This document shows positions 1 to 6,684 of a DNA stretch of 64,000 nucleotides, piece after piece. This stretch comes from UBA1783 sp033808805. GTDB taxonomy: Bacteria > Bacillota_I > Bacilli_A > Erysipelotrichales > Erysipelotrichaceae. The stretch covers positions 62,001-126,000 of the forward strand of contig JAPXMY010000001.1 in assembly GCA_033808805.1 (NCBI GenBank), in the 5' to 3' direction. A program made the position numbers and the translations under genes. The notes below the pieces were generated by a model. It was not told where the DNA came from. It made no database searches and saw only the letters and a list, made by a program, of their open reading frames with translations. Every line of letters starts with the position of its first letter. The first letter of the stretch is position 1.

Positions 1-486
1 CATTTTCTTTTCCTCCATTTTTTCATTAAAATTAATTGTTTTTAACAGTATATCAACGACATCAAATGGAATGTCGGGATAACTTTTGATACTTTCCAGA
101 AATTTTCTGGTATTTTCGCTTTGTGGCAGCATAAAGCCTGCTTCTCTATTCAGGTCTTCTGCCATCAAGCGGCTGGACTTGGCAACAGCAACACTTAAGG
201 TGTCATCTAATTGCGAAGCCATCATTTCTGCTTTGGCCTTGCTTTGAATTAAACCACGCATCGCCTGTACAACGCTCTGCTGTTTTGGTTGCTGAGCAGG
301 CATAACCTTTGGCACCATTGAAATTGCTGCTGAAGGACAGGCCTGGGCACAAGCGCCACAACCGATGCATTTGCTGATATCAATGATACTGTTTTCAGTA
401 TTGGTTGCTCCAGTAGGGCAAACATACAGACAAATGCAATCTTTGGTACAAAGGCGAAGATTTCTTACCGCATATTTTTCAGCCAT
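1..486 (-). CDS. 4Fe-4S ferredoxin-type protein, C-terminus beyond the window edge
   Basis: The frame is open from ATG at 486 to the window edge (162 codons, no stop seen). Residues 13-23 hold an unusual Cys set (C13, C17, C19, C23), followed by a standard second motif CIGCGACAQACP near residue 50, so one or two 4Fe-4S clusters are expected. The rest is helical and Lys/Gln-rich with no known domain I recognise. An AGGAGG lies 8-10 bases before the ATG, and the upstream rubredoxin-like gene stops 2 bases earlier, so the two are one operon. The last bases at the edge (GGAGGAAAAGAAAATG read on the minus strand) look like the ribosome site and start of another gene, so this frame may end soon. 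Probable electron carrier; partner unknown. Confidence 0.75.
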   Translation of the reverse strand, partial: MAEKYAVRNLRLCTKDCICLYVCPTGATNTENSIIDISKCIGCGACAQACPSAAISMVPKVMPAQQPKQQSVVQAMRGLIQSKAKAEMMASQLDDTLSVAVAKSSRLMAEDLNREAGFMLPQSENTRKFLESIKSYPDIPFDVVDILLKTINFNEKMEEKKM

Positions 487-488
487 CT

Positions 489-1142
489 TCAGTTCCTCCT
501 TTCAATTTTTTCAAATTTCCAGTTGGGAACCTTGCAGACAGGACACAACTGTGGAGCAGCATCTGCTAAATAAACAAAACCACAGACTGTGCAGACATAT
601 ACACCCGTATTCTCCAGCATCCTATCGCCTTCCTTTTCATAGCGCGATAGTAGAGATTGAAGCATGCGAGTTACCTTTTCACTCCAAGTTAATGCTCGCA
701 AAGCTCCTCGATCTGCTTTTTCAGATGCGACTGCGTTGGCATATGGATAGTTAACTTCAATATCTCTGTTAACCAGCTGTAATAACTCCGCATTGCCTTT
801 TTTATCAGTATATTCGGCTTTACTCTTGAAAAAATCTGCCAACTTAAAAAACAACTTCGACTGTTCATGTAGATATTGTTTTTCACAACCTAGAGCCAGA
901 TTAGAACAAATAATGCTCATTTCAATGGCTGAAAGTTCTTTATCCACCTGAGGCTTTTCCGTTTTTTCTTCATTAACTATATTTTTATTTTCATGAAATG
1001 CATCTTTTCCTGCCCCGCACCAAGGACACTTCCAATCAGCTGGAAGCTCTTCCCATTTGGTATTGGCAAGAATATTTACTTCTGGGATACCCTTTGTCTC
1101 ATCATATAGGTATGAGCAAATTGAACAGACCATTTGTTTCAT
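489..1142 (-). CDS. Rubredoxin / rubrerythrin-like two-ended iron protein
   Basis: The 217-residue protein carries an N-terminal rubredoxin-like knuckle pair (C6, C9 and C39, C42 in CPWCGAGK) and a C-terminal rubrerythrin-type rubredoxin domain (C184, C187, C200, C203). Between them lies a helical segment of about 110 residues that resembles the ferritin-like part of rubrerythrins. I do not see the usual pair of ExxH di-iron motifs there, so peroxidase activity is doubtful; electron transfer or a divergent peroxidase are both possible. It is the first gene of an operon with the 4Fe-4S protein downstream. Its promoter has a GTGA-N5-TCAC-like operator at 1196-1208 and a TATGAT -10 near 1174. 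The spacing from AGGAGG to ATG (12 bases) is long. Confidence 0.7.
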   Translation of the reverse strand: MKQMVCSICSYLYDETKGIPEVNILANTKWEELPADWKCPWCGAGKDAFHENKNIVNEEKTEKPQVDKELSAIEMSIICSNLALGCEKQYLHEQSKLFFKLADFFKSKAEYTDKKGNAELLQLVNRDIEVNYPYANAVASEKADRGALRALTWSEKVTRMLQSLLSRYEKEGDRMLENTGVYVCTVCGFVYLADAAPQLCPVCKVPNWKFEKIERRN

Positions 1143-1195
1143 AGGTTTCTGTCGCCTCCTTCAGTAATATCATATCATATTTTTATCTTTTTTCA

Positions 1196-1208
1196 ATGAC
1201 AACATCAC
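1196..1208 (-). promoter_or_regulatory. Candidate Crp/Fnr-type operator, copy 1
   Basis: ATGACAACATCAC on the plus strand fits RTGA-N5-TCAC. Its centre lies 28 bases upstream of a TATGAT -10 (1174-1169, minus strand), which puts it near -40/-41 relative to the predicted start of the rubredoxin-like operon. It is the weakest of three copies in the redox block (first base A instead of G). Confidence 0.5.
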
Positions 1209-1225
1209 CAACATTGATAATGTTG
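1209..1225. promoter_or_regulatory. Perfect 6-bp inverted repeat between divergent redox genes
   Basis: CAACAT-TGATA-ATGTTG is a perfect palindrome with a 5-base spacer, directly next to the RTGA-N5-TCAC site, in the 268-base divergent region between the rubredoxin-like gene and the Crp/Fnr gene. It may be an operator for a second regulator; no family is assigned. Confidence 0.35.
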
Positions 1226-1355
1226 TATCGATTTTTTGCTATCAAACTTTTCTATATTTAAGATATATTCACAAACTCTTTTAACCCAGTTAGATATCTT
1301 ATATAAAAAACATTTTTTTATGCCTGTTATTGCAGAATGTCTTCTGCAGCCTTAA

Positions 1356-1385
1356 TTGACACATATCATTAATAAAAGATATAAT
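1356..1385 (+). promoter_or_regulatory. Sigma-A promoter of the Crp/Fnr gene
   Basis: TTGACA at 1356-1361 and TATAAT at 1380-1385 are both perfect consensus hexamers separated by 18 bases, 26 bases before the ATG at 1411. Confidence 0.8.
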
Positions 1386-1410
1386 TAGTAGAAAATATGG
1401 AGGAATAGCC

Positions 1411-2070
1411 ATGACTTTTGAGACAACTTTTCCTGTATGGAATAAATTGAATTCCAGTCAAAAGACCAGACTTCTTGACAATCTTATAATGCGTACAGTT
1501 GAAAAGGGCACAATTATTCATAGTGGATCCATCAATTGTACTGGTTTGCTTCTTGTCAAAACTGGTCAACTTCGAGCCTATATGATTTCAGAAGAAGGGC
1601 GTGAGATTACCCTTTATCGTTTGTTTGATTATGACATGTGTTTATTTTCTGCTTACTGTATTATGCGCTCTATTGAATTTGAAATAATCATTGAAGCTGA
1701 AAAGGATACTGATCTTTGGGTAATACCAGCTGAAATATATAAAAATATAATGGATGAATCTGCCGCTGTAGCAAATTTCACCAATGAGGTAATGGGAACA
1801 CGTTTTACCGATGTCATGTGGCTGATTGAACAAATCATGTGGAAAAGTCTTGACAAGCGTCTGGCTAAATTCCTTTATGAAGAAACATTAATTGAAGAGA
1901 GTCACAGGCTGAATATTACTCATGAAGCAATTGCCAATCATATTGGTTCTCATCGAGAAGTAATAACCAGAATGTTGCGCCATTTTCAAAACGATGGCAT
2001 TGTTAAACTATCTCGTGGATTAATAGAAATTATCGATGAAGAAAAATTAAGTTCACTTGCAGATGAATAA
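1411..2070 (+). CDS. Crp/Fnr family transcriptional regulator
   Basis: The 219-residue protein has an N-terminal cyclic-nucleotide-binding-type beta barrel (about 20-120), a dimerisation helix (about 125-160) and a C-terminal winged helix-turn-helix (about 168-206, core THEAIANHIGSHREVITRML). It lacks the N-terminal Cys cluster of FNR. C43, C77 and C83 sit in the barrel and could sense redox state; that is inference. Start ATG 1411 follows GGAGG. It is divergent from the rubredoxin-like operon and next to the thioredoxin/rhodanese/CoA-disulfide reductase genes, a context I recall for this subfamily in clostridia. Three GTGA-N5-TCAC-type sites at about -41 in the neighbouring promoters are natural candidates for its targets, as activator. 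No such site overlaps its own promoter. Confidence 0.88.
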   Translation: MTFETTFPVWNKLNSSQKTRLLDNLIMRTVEKGTIIHSGSINCTGLLLVKTGQLRAYMISEEGREITLYRLFDYDMCLFSAYCIMRSIEFEIIIEAEKDTDLWVIPAEIYKNIMDESAAVANFTNEVMGTRFTDVMWLIEQIMWKSLDKRLAKFLYEETLIEESHRLNITHEAIANHIGSHREVITRMLRHFQNDGIVKLSRGLIEIIDEEKLSSLADE

Positions 2071-2117
2071 AACACCCTCAGGCACTTGATATAAGTGCCT
2101 GGCGGGTGTTTTTTTAT
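2071..2117. terminator. Bidirectional terminator
   Basis: A long imperfect stem (AACACCCTCAGGCACTT against its complement around a GATA loop) is followed by a T-run on the plus strand and by TTTTATT on the minus strand. It serves the Crp/Fnr gene and the convergent membrane protein gene. Confidence 0.85.
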
Positions 2118-2683
2118 TTATTTTTTAATTTACATATGAGTTGAGTCATTGTACCCATTGGGCAATACACACACCAGCTACGTGGCTTAAAGAACACCAT
2201 TGTTATTAAACCTAAAATTGTGGAAGTCAGCATTACACTATAAAAACCAAAGGCAAACTGAGCTACTGCTGGATGAAAAAGTGTTCCTTTATAGGCAAAA
2301 CTCCAGGGAACCTTAAAAGTCCACAGCAGTGTAACAACCTGCTTTAGATTCTGAATGCCAGCAAATACCAGATAGGTATTAAAAAGCATCACAAAAAACA
2401 TCACAAAAAAGAAAATTAGAAAACCATAACGAAAAACCTTGCTTTTCATCCAGACAGGCATGTCTTTTTTTCTGGACAAACCAAATCTTCCACCCAAAAG
2501 ACTAAACAGCTGTCCTCTGCCACAATAAAAGCTGCAGTAATCTTTGCTGGATTCTGCAGTGGCAATCAACAACGGAATAAAAAAACATAAAAGTCCAAAC
2601 CAGGCAAATAGAATATTAAAAAATCCTAAAGCTAAATATATCAACGAAACAATCCACAAATAGTCATACCACTTCTTCTTCAC
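2114..2683 (-). CDS. NapH-like 4Fe-4S membrane protein
   Basis: The 189-residue protein has four or five membrane helices and two cytoplasmic-type cysteine motifs, CSFYCGRGQ near residue 50 and CVYCPMGT near 173, the signature of the NapH/NosR/YccM group that passes electrons across or along the membrane through 4Fe-4S clusters. The start is GTG at 2683, overlapping the TGA of the upstream ferredoxin by 4 bases (GTGA) with GAGGTGG as ribosome site, so the two are translationally coupled and probably form one electron-transfer unit. The electron acceptor is unknown; no nitrate or nitrous oxide reductase is present in the window. Confidence 0.8.
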   Translation of the reverse strand: MKKKWYDYLWIVSLIYLALGFFNILFAWFGLLCFFIPLLIATAESSKDYCSFYCGRGQLFSLLGGRFGLSRKKDMPVWMKSKVFRYGFLIFFFVMFFVMLFNTYLVFAGIQNLKQVVTLLWTFKVPWSFAYKGTLFHPAVAQFAFGFYSVMLTSTILGLITMVFFKPRSWCVYCPMGTMTQLICKLKNK

Positions 2684-2889
2684 TTTTCCACCTCTTTAAT
2701 TTCAATGATGCTGGCTGGACATTCTTTAACACATAATCCACAACCAACACACTTATTCTCATCAACCTTGGCAAATAAGCCTTTTACAATTTCAACAGCA
2801 TTTAAAACACAAACTCTCATACAGCAGCCACAAGCTACACAATCCTCCTGAGCTATGATGGCTCTGCGTTTTTTTCTGATATTAGTCAT
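2680..2889 (-). CDS. 2[4Fe-4S] ferredoxin
   Basis: The 69-residue protein has two complete CxxCxxCxxxC motifs, C17/C20/C23/C27 and C47/C50/C53/C57 followed by Pro, the standard clostridial-type ferredoxin with two low-potential clusters. The N-terminus is basic. ATG 2889 follows AAGGAGG. It is coupled to the NapH-like membrane protein, which suggests that it feeds electrons to that protein or receives them. A near copy that has lost most ligands lies just upstream (2992-3180). Confidence 0.9.
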   Translation of the reverse strand: MTNIRKKRRAIIAQEDCVACGCCMRVCVLNAVEIVKGLFAKVDENKCVGCGLCVKECPASIIEIKEVEK

Positions 2890-2953
2890 CCATCCTCCTT
2901 ATATATTCCAAGACTAGAGAATCTTGTAATTATCAATCAAACATAGAAAAACT

Positions 2954-2990
2954 CCACTATTGTGGATATTTTTCTTTTTCATCTTTTACT
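2954..2990 (-). terminator. Weak hairpin after the degenerate ferredoxin
   Basis: Read on the minus strand, TCCAC-AATA-GTGGA is followed by GTTTTTC, between the degenerate ferredoxin gene and the intact one. The stem is only 5 bp, so attenuation rather than full termination is likely. Confidence 0.4.
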
Positions 2991-2991
2991 G

Positions 2992-3180
2992 TTACTTTTC
3001 ACTTGCTGGACATTCTACCTGGCATCTTTTGCAATCGGCACTTTCATTCCTGCCATCCTTTACAAATAGTCCTTTTACAAGTTCAGCAACCTTCATAACA
3101 CCAGCAACAATAATGCAATTGCCTGTCAGGCAATTGCCTTGTACCATTGTATCTTTACGTTCATTTTTATTTTCAGTCAT
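2992..3180 (-). CDS. Degenerate ferredoxin paralogue
   Basis: The 62-residue protein aligns without gaps to the adjacent intact ferredoxin (shared segments include VKGLF at 35-39 and ECPAS at 56-60). It keeps only C17 of the first cluster motif and C50, C53 and C57 of the second (C47 is Ser) and gains a C22. A normal pair of 4Fe-4S clusters cannot form; at most one site with three Cys ligands remains. The frame is intact, the ribosome site is perfect (AAGGAGG, 7 bases), and the promoter carries a clean operator palindrome at 3238-3250, so it looks expressed rather than dead. Possible roles are a one-cluster or metal-binding protein, or a decoy regulator. Function unknown. Confidence 0.6.
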   Translation of the reverse strand: MTENKNERKDTMVQGNCLTGNCIIVAGVMKVAELVKGLFVKDGRNESADCKRCQVECPASEK

Positions 3181-3237
3181 AACAAACCTCCTTATTATCT
3201 GTTGATTTTATAATATCCGAATCAAAAAATGTTTTCC

Positions 3238-3250
3238 GTGATAATATCAC
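3238..3250 (-). promoter_or_regulatory. Candidate Crp/Fnr-type operator, copy 2
   Basis: GTGATA-A-TATCAC is a perfect 13-bp palindrome. Its centre (3244) is 29 bases from the first base of a TATTAT -10 (3215-3210, minus strand), which places it at about -41 of the degenerate ferredoxin promoter. The same 29-base distance is found at the trxA promoter. Confidence 0.65.
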
Positions 3251-3261
3251 CCTGAAAGTAT

Positions 3262-3296
3262 AAAAAAACACGCTCTTTTTTATTGGAGTGTGTTTT
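3262..3296 (-). terminator. Terminator of the trxA-rhodanese-CoADR operon
   Basis: On the minus strand, ACACACTCC pairs imperfectly with GAGCGTGT and is followed by seven T residues, 14 bases past the CoA-disulfide reductase stop. Confidence 0.7.
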
Positions 3297-3309
3297 TAAT
3301 GCCTGTTGA

Positions 3310-5001
3310 TTATTTATCCTTGCCACAATCGTAAGATTCTTCAATCAATGCCTGATCTCTTGTCACAGCATCATAGAATCTGAACCCACCAGAGAAGTTA
3401 TAGGCCTCATAGCCATAACCCTCCAGAATACGACAGGCAATGTAGCTTCTGATACCACTTTGACAAATAACATAGACTGGTTTTCCCTTTTCAATTTCAT
3501 CAAGGCGTTCTCTTAGCTCATCAACTGGAATATTCTTAAATCCTTCAACATTTCCAGCACTATATTCCTTTACAGTTCTGGTATCCAGTAAAGTTACACT
3601 GCCATCACGAGGAAGATTTTTTTCATCAGCCAGATGCCATTGTTTTAAAATTCCCCTGGCAATATTTTCGATCATAAATCCAGCCATATTAACCGGGTCT
3701 TTAGCTGATGAATATGGTGGAGCATATGATAAGTCCAAATCTTTAAGTTGAGTTGCCTTAAGTTTGGCGTGAATTGCTGTTGCTATGACATCAATTCGTT
3801 TATCCACACCATCATAGCCTACAATCTGTGCTCCAAGTAAACGATATGTTCCTTTTTCGAAAACAACCTTCATAGTCATTACTTTACCACCAGGATAATA
3901 ACTTGAATTACTCATTGGCGATAAAATGACAAAATCAGCATCTAAACCAGCCAGTTTGGCTTCAGTTTCGTTAATTCCAGTACTGGCAGCTGTAATATCA
4001 AAGACTTTAAGGATTGAACTTCCTTGAGAACCAAGATACCTGCTGTCGCCTCCACATATATTATCAGCAATTATTCTTCCCTGCTTGTTGGCAGGTCCTG
4101 CCAATGATATCAGAGCATTCTTTCCAGTAACATAATGTTTAACCTGAACAGCATCACCAGCAGCATAAATATCAGGGCTTGATGTCTCCATACGGTCATT
4201 GACAATAATACTTCCACCTATACCTAATTCTAGTCCAGCATCTTTCGCCAGTTTGGTGTCTGGTGAAACTCCAACAGCTAGTATCGCCATATCAGCATAT
4301 AAAGGTTTTTGGTTTTTAACCAGTACTTTTACTCCATCTTCGTTCTTTTCAAATCCTTCTACCGCTTGTCCTAAATGCAGTTTAATGCCATGTTTGCGCA
4401 TTTCACTATGAACAAAGCAAGCAATATCAGGATCCAGGTTCCCTGTTAACTGTTTAAACAATTGAACAAGTGTTACATCCATTCCCAGTTCCTTAAGGTT
4501 TTCAGCCATTTCAATACCGATAAACCCACCACCAGCAATAACAACTGATTCAGGCTTGGTTTTATTAATGAAGTCTTTAATACGGAAAGTATCTTCAACC
4601 GTACGCAATTTAAATACCTTATCTAAATCCGCGCCAAAAATTCCTGGCACCAATGGTCTTGCACCAGGAGCAAGAATTAACTTGTCGTAATTTTCTTTAA
4701 ACTCATTACCATTTTCTAAATTTTTGACCGTAACCGTTTTTTCTTTTGGGTTGATGGCAGTTACTTCATGATGAACCTTTGCTTCAACACGAAAACGATC
4801 ATAAAAGCCTTTTGGAGTCTGTAAAGTCAGATTTTCAGAGTCCGTTATTACATCTCCAACATAGTAAGGCAAACCACAGTTAGCGTAGGAAACATATCCC
4901 GAACGCTCGAAAACAACTATTTCTGCCCTTTCATCCAATCTTCTTAATCTTGCAGCAGCAGAAGCTCCAGCTGCAACTCCACCTACAATCACTACTTTCA
5001 T
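3310..5001 (-). CDS. CoA-disulfide reductase with C-terminal rhodanese domain
   Basis: The 563-residue flavoprotein starts with an FAD-binding Rossmann motif (VVIVGGVAAGAS, 3-14) and has the single redox Cys of this family in SYANCGLPYY (C42). A second dinucleotide fold sits near residues 150-180 (VVIAGGGFIGIEMAENL), followed by the dimerisation domain and a rhodanese domain from about 465 with its active Cys at 513 (VICQSGIRS). Enzymes of this CoADR-RHD type reduce CoA disulfide, CoA persulfide or polysulfide with NAD(P)H. It is the third gene of an operon with thioredoxin and a free rhodanese, 2 bases from the latter, so persulfide or disulfide stress handling in the cytoplasm is the likely job. 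Confidence 0.9.
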   Translation of the reverse strand: MKVVIVGGVAAGASAAARLRRLDERAEIVVFERSGYVSYANCGLPYYVGDVITDSENLTLQTPKGFYDRFRVEAKVHHEVTAINPKEKTVTVKNLENGNEFKENYDKLILAPGARPLVPGIFGADLDKVFKLRTVEDTFRIKDFINKTKPESVVIAGGGFIGIEMAENLKELGMDVTLVQLFKQLTGNLDPDIACFVHSEMRKHGIKLHLGQAVEGFEKNEDGVKVLVKNQKPLYADMAILAVGVSPDTKLAKDAGLELGIGGSIIVNDRMETSSPDIYAAGDAVQVKHYVTGKNALISLAGPANKQGRIIADNICGGDSRYLGSQGSSILKVFDITAASTGINETEAKLAGLDADFVILSPMSNSSYYPGGKVMTMKVVFEKGTYRLLGAQIVGYDGVDKRIDVIATAIHAKLKATQLKDLDLSYAPPYSSAKDPVNMAGFMIENIARGILKQWHLADEKNLPRDGSVTLLDTRTVKEYSAGNVEGFKNIPVDELRERLDEIEKGKPVYVICQSGIRSYIACRILEGYGYEAYNFSGGFRFYDAVTRDQALIEESYDCGKDK

Positions 5002-5003
5002 CT

Positions 5004-5324
5004 TTATCTTTCTACCTTTCCAACATAAGAGAGGATTCCGCCAATGTTAACCGCATTGACATATCCCATATTTTTAAGGGTTGATGCAGCTCTACCGCTG
5101 CGAGCCCCTGAACGGCAATAGACATAAAGTGGTGTGTTTTTATCGTTGACAACTGAAGCTACTTCATCAATCTGCTGTACAGGTATGTTTTTGCTTCCAG
5201 GAATATGACCTTGTTGATATTCTTGTACAGTTCTAACATCCAGTAAAATTGCACCAGAAGTTGCTTTATACTCTTCTACCCACTGGTCAATATTCTTCTT
5301 TTTGAAAACATCAAAAATCCCCAT
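5004..5324 (-). CDS. Single-domain rhodanese-like sulfurtransferase
   Basis: The 106-residue protein is one rhodanese domain: LLDVRTVQEYQQGHIPGS near 28-44, then the active loop YCRSGARSGRAA with C70. It carries a sulfane sulfur on that Cys and probably passes it to thioredoxin, CoA or the CoADR-rhodanese fusion. The Arg-rich loop fits thiosulfate or persulfide rather than phosphate substrates. It sits between trxA (10 bases) and the CoADR gene (2 bases). Start ATG 5324 follows AGGAG. Confidence 0.88.
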   Translation of the reverse strand: MGIFDVFKKKNIDQWVEEYKATSGAILLDVRTVQEYQQGHIPGSKNIPVQQIDEVASVVNDKNTPLYVYCRSGARSGRAASTLKNMGYVNAVNIGGILSYVGKVER

Positions 5325-5334
5325 TATTTATCTC

Positions 5335-5640
5335 CTATAGCATTTCTAAAATTGCGCTCTTAGGTCTTGCTCCCATCGCTGTATTGACGATTTTTCCATC
5401 CTTGATAACCATTAATGTAGGAATGCTCATAATTTTAAATCTACTTGCCAACTCAGGCTCCTGATCTACATTAATTTTACCTACTTTAATATCAGTACGT
5501 TCTGCAGCAATTTCATCTATGATAGGTACCACCATACGGCATGGTCCACACCATGGTGCCCAAAAGTCCAACAATACTGGCTTGTCAGAATTCATTACTT
5601 CACTTTCAAAGTTGTTTTTGTTAATATTCATAGCAGACAT
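5335..5640 (-). CDS. trxA: Thioredoxin
   Basis: The 101-residue protein has the canonical FWAPWCGPCR active site (C31, C34) and the cis-Pro loop MSIPTLMV. It reduces protein disulfides and, in this operon, probably reduces the rhodanese persulfide. ATG 5640 (8 bases after GGAGG) is preferred over the internal Met4, whose spacing would be 17. The promoter has TATAAT at 5676-5671 with almost no -35 but a GTGA-N5-TCAC palindrome centred near -41, which fits an activator-dependent promoter. Confidence 0.95.
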   Translation of the reverse strand: MSAMNINKNNFESEVMNSDKPVLLDFWAPWCGPCRMVVPIIDEIAAERTDIKVGKINVDQEPELASRFKIMSIPTLMVIKDGKIVNTAMGARPKSAILEML

Positions 5641-5698
5641 ATTTAAGTCCTCCTTTTTCTTTTCAACCTTATTATAACCAGAACATTTTTGCTTTTCT

Positions 5699-5711
5699 GT
5701 GACATAATCAC
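5699..5711 (-). promoter_or_regulatory. Candidate Crp/Fnr-type operator, copy 3 (trxA)
   Basis: GTGA-CATAA-TCAC; its centre (5705) is 29 bases from the first base of the TATAAT -10 at 5676-5671, that is about -41 from the predicted start and a class II activator position. The -35 region is poor. All three copies are followed by C on the plus strand. Confidence 0.65.
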
Positions 5712-5712
5712 C

Positions 5713-5901
5713 ATAATAAGAATTTTAAAATCTGTCAAATATTATAGTTAAAGATTTTTATCCTTTTATAAGTCTGGCATATTTTATTTTACACCATTTT
5801 TTACGCAATTTTAAGTTAAGAAATGTTAATATATACTTGATTTTATTTTTTTATTGTATTGTACACTATATTTATAAATTTTTATTTATTAATATAGATG
5901 T
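5713..5901. other. AT-rich divergent gap between trxA and sigI
   Basis: The gene-free stretch 5641-5955 (315 bases) holds the trxA leader, -10 and operator at its left end and the SigI-type promoter at its right end. I see no reading frame with a ribosome site and no stable hairpin in the AT-rich middle. Confidence 0.5.
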
Positions 5902-5930
5902 ACCCCACTTTTTGGAATTTTGTTTCGTAT
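5902..5930 (+). promoter_or_regulatory. SigI-type promoter of sigI-rsgI
   Basis: ACCCCA (5902-5907), 18 bases, CGTAT (5926-5930), then TCTAT. The A-CCCC / CGWA pattern resembles what I recall of SigI promoters in Bacillus and Clostridium. The same architecture with exactly 18 bases occurs twice more upstream of 7770. It implies autoregulation of sigI. The -10 lies upstream of the chosen ATG at 5956. Confidence 0.7.
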
Positions 5931-5955
5931 TCTATATACGAGAAGGAGTGAAGTC

Positions 5956-6684
5956 ATGCAAAAAGAGCATCAGATTATTATGTCAGTCTATCAGGCTAAA
6001 GATGATTTACAAAAGGCTGACGAATTAATCAGAGACTACATACCTTTCATCAGATCAGAAGCTTCAAAATGTATTTCCAGATTCTGTAGTGAGCAGGACG
6101 ATGAATTCAGCATTGCGATGATTGCTTTTCACGAAGCAATACTTGGCTATGAGCATGATAGGGGGGCTTTTCTTCCCTATGCTGCTATGCTGATCCGCAA
6201 TCGTATCATTGACTTCCAAAGAAAAGAAGTCAGACATCAGAGTAACATCTCTCTTAGTGAGGAAATTGGAGATGGTGATCAGACTATGATGGATATGATA
6301 GCTGATGAACGCAATTACATTCAGGAGTCTGCCAACCTGGAAGCGACCAAAGAAGAGATTGAAGAACTTTCTGCAGTTATGGCAGATTTTGGTGTCACTT
6401 TCTCTGATGTGGCTGATAACTCTCCAAAACAGCAGCGCACGATGGAAGCTTGTGTTTCAGCTATTAATTACGCTATTGAAAACAGGCACCTGCTGGATGA
6501 GATGTTGAAAACAAAGAAACTTCCTCTAACCAAACTTGTTGCTGGCTCAGGTGCGGAACGCAAAACTTTGGAAAGACACAGAAGATATATTCTAGTTATG
6601 CTTTTGATCCACTCAAACGGATATGAGATTATCCGAGGGCACTTAAGACACGCCCTGAAAACGAAAGGAGGTATGTCTGTATGA
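5956..6684 (+). CDS. sigI: RNA polymerase sigma factor SigI
   Basis: The 242-residue protein matches the SigI group: a sigma-2-like region with DDEFSIAMIAFHEAI and FLPYAAMLIRNRIIDFQRKE (about 45-95), and a C-terminal helix-turn-helix-like region with KTLERHRRYI. A TTG 12 codons upstream keeps the frame open, but it would place the SigI-type -10 inside the gene; ATG 5956 with AAGGAG 7 bases before it is the start. The stop overlaps rsgI by ATGA, so factor and anti-factor are made in fixed proportion. SigI proteins answer envelope, heat or polysaccharide signals through RsgI. Here the probable regulon is itself plus the downstream lipoprotein-VTC-DUF4956-CotH operon. Confidence 0.92.
   Translation: MQKEHQIIMSVYQAKDDLQKADELIRDYIPFIRSEASKCISRFCSEQDDEFSIAMIAFHEAILGYEHDRGAFLPYAAMLIRNRIIDFQRKEVRHQSNISLSEEIGDGDQTMMDMIADERNYIQESANLEATKEEIEELSAVMADFGVTFSDVADNSPKQQRTMEACVSAINYAIENRHLLDEMLKTKKLPLTKLVAGSGAERKTLERHRRYILVMLLIHSNGYEIIRGHLRHALKTKGGMSV

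Noticed and set aside
365..754. 129-codon plus-strand frame opposite the 4Fe-4S and rubredoxin-like genes
   Set aside because: No ribosome site, antisense to two well-supported genes, atypical composition.
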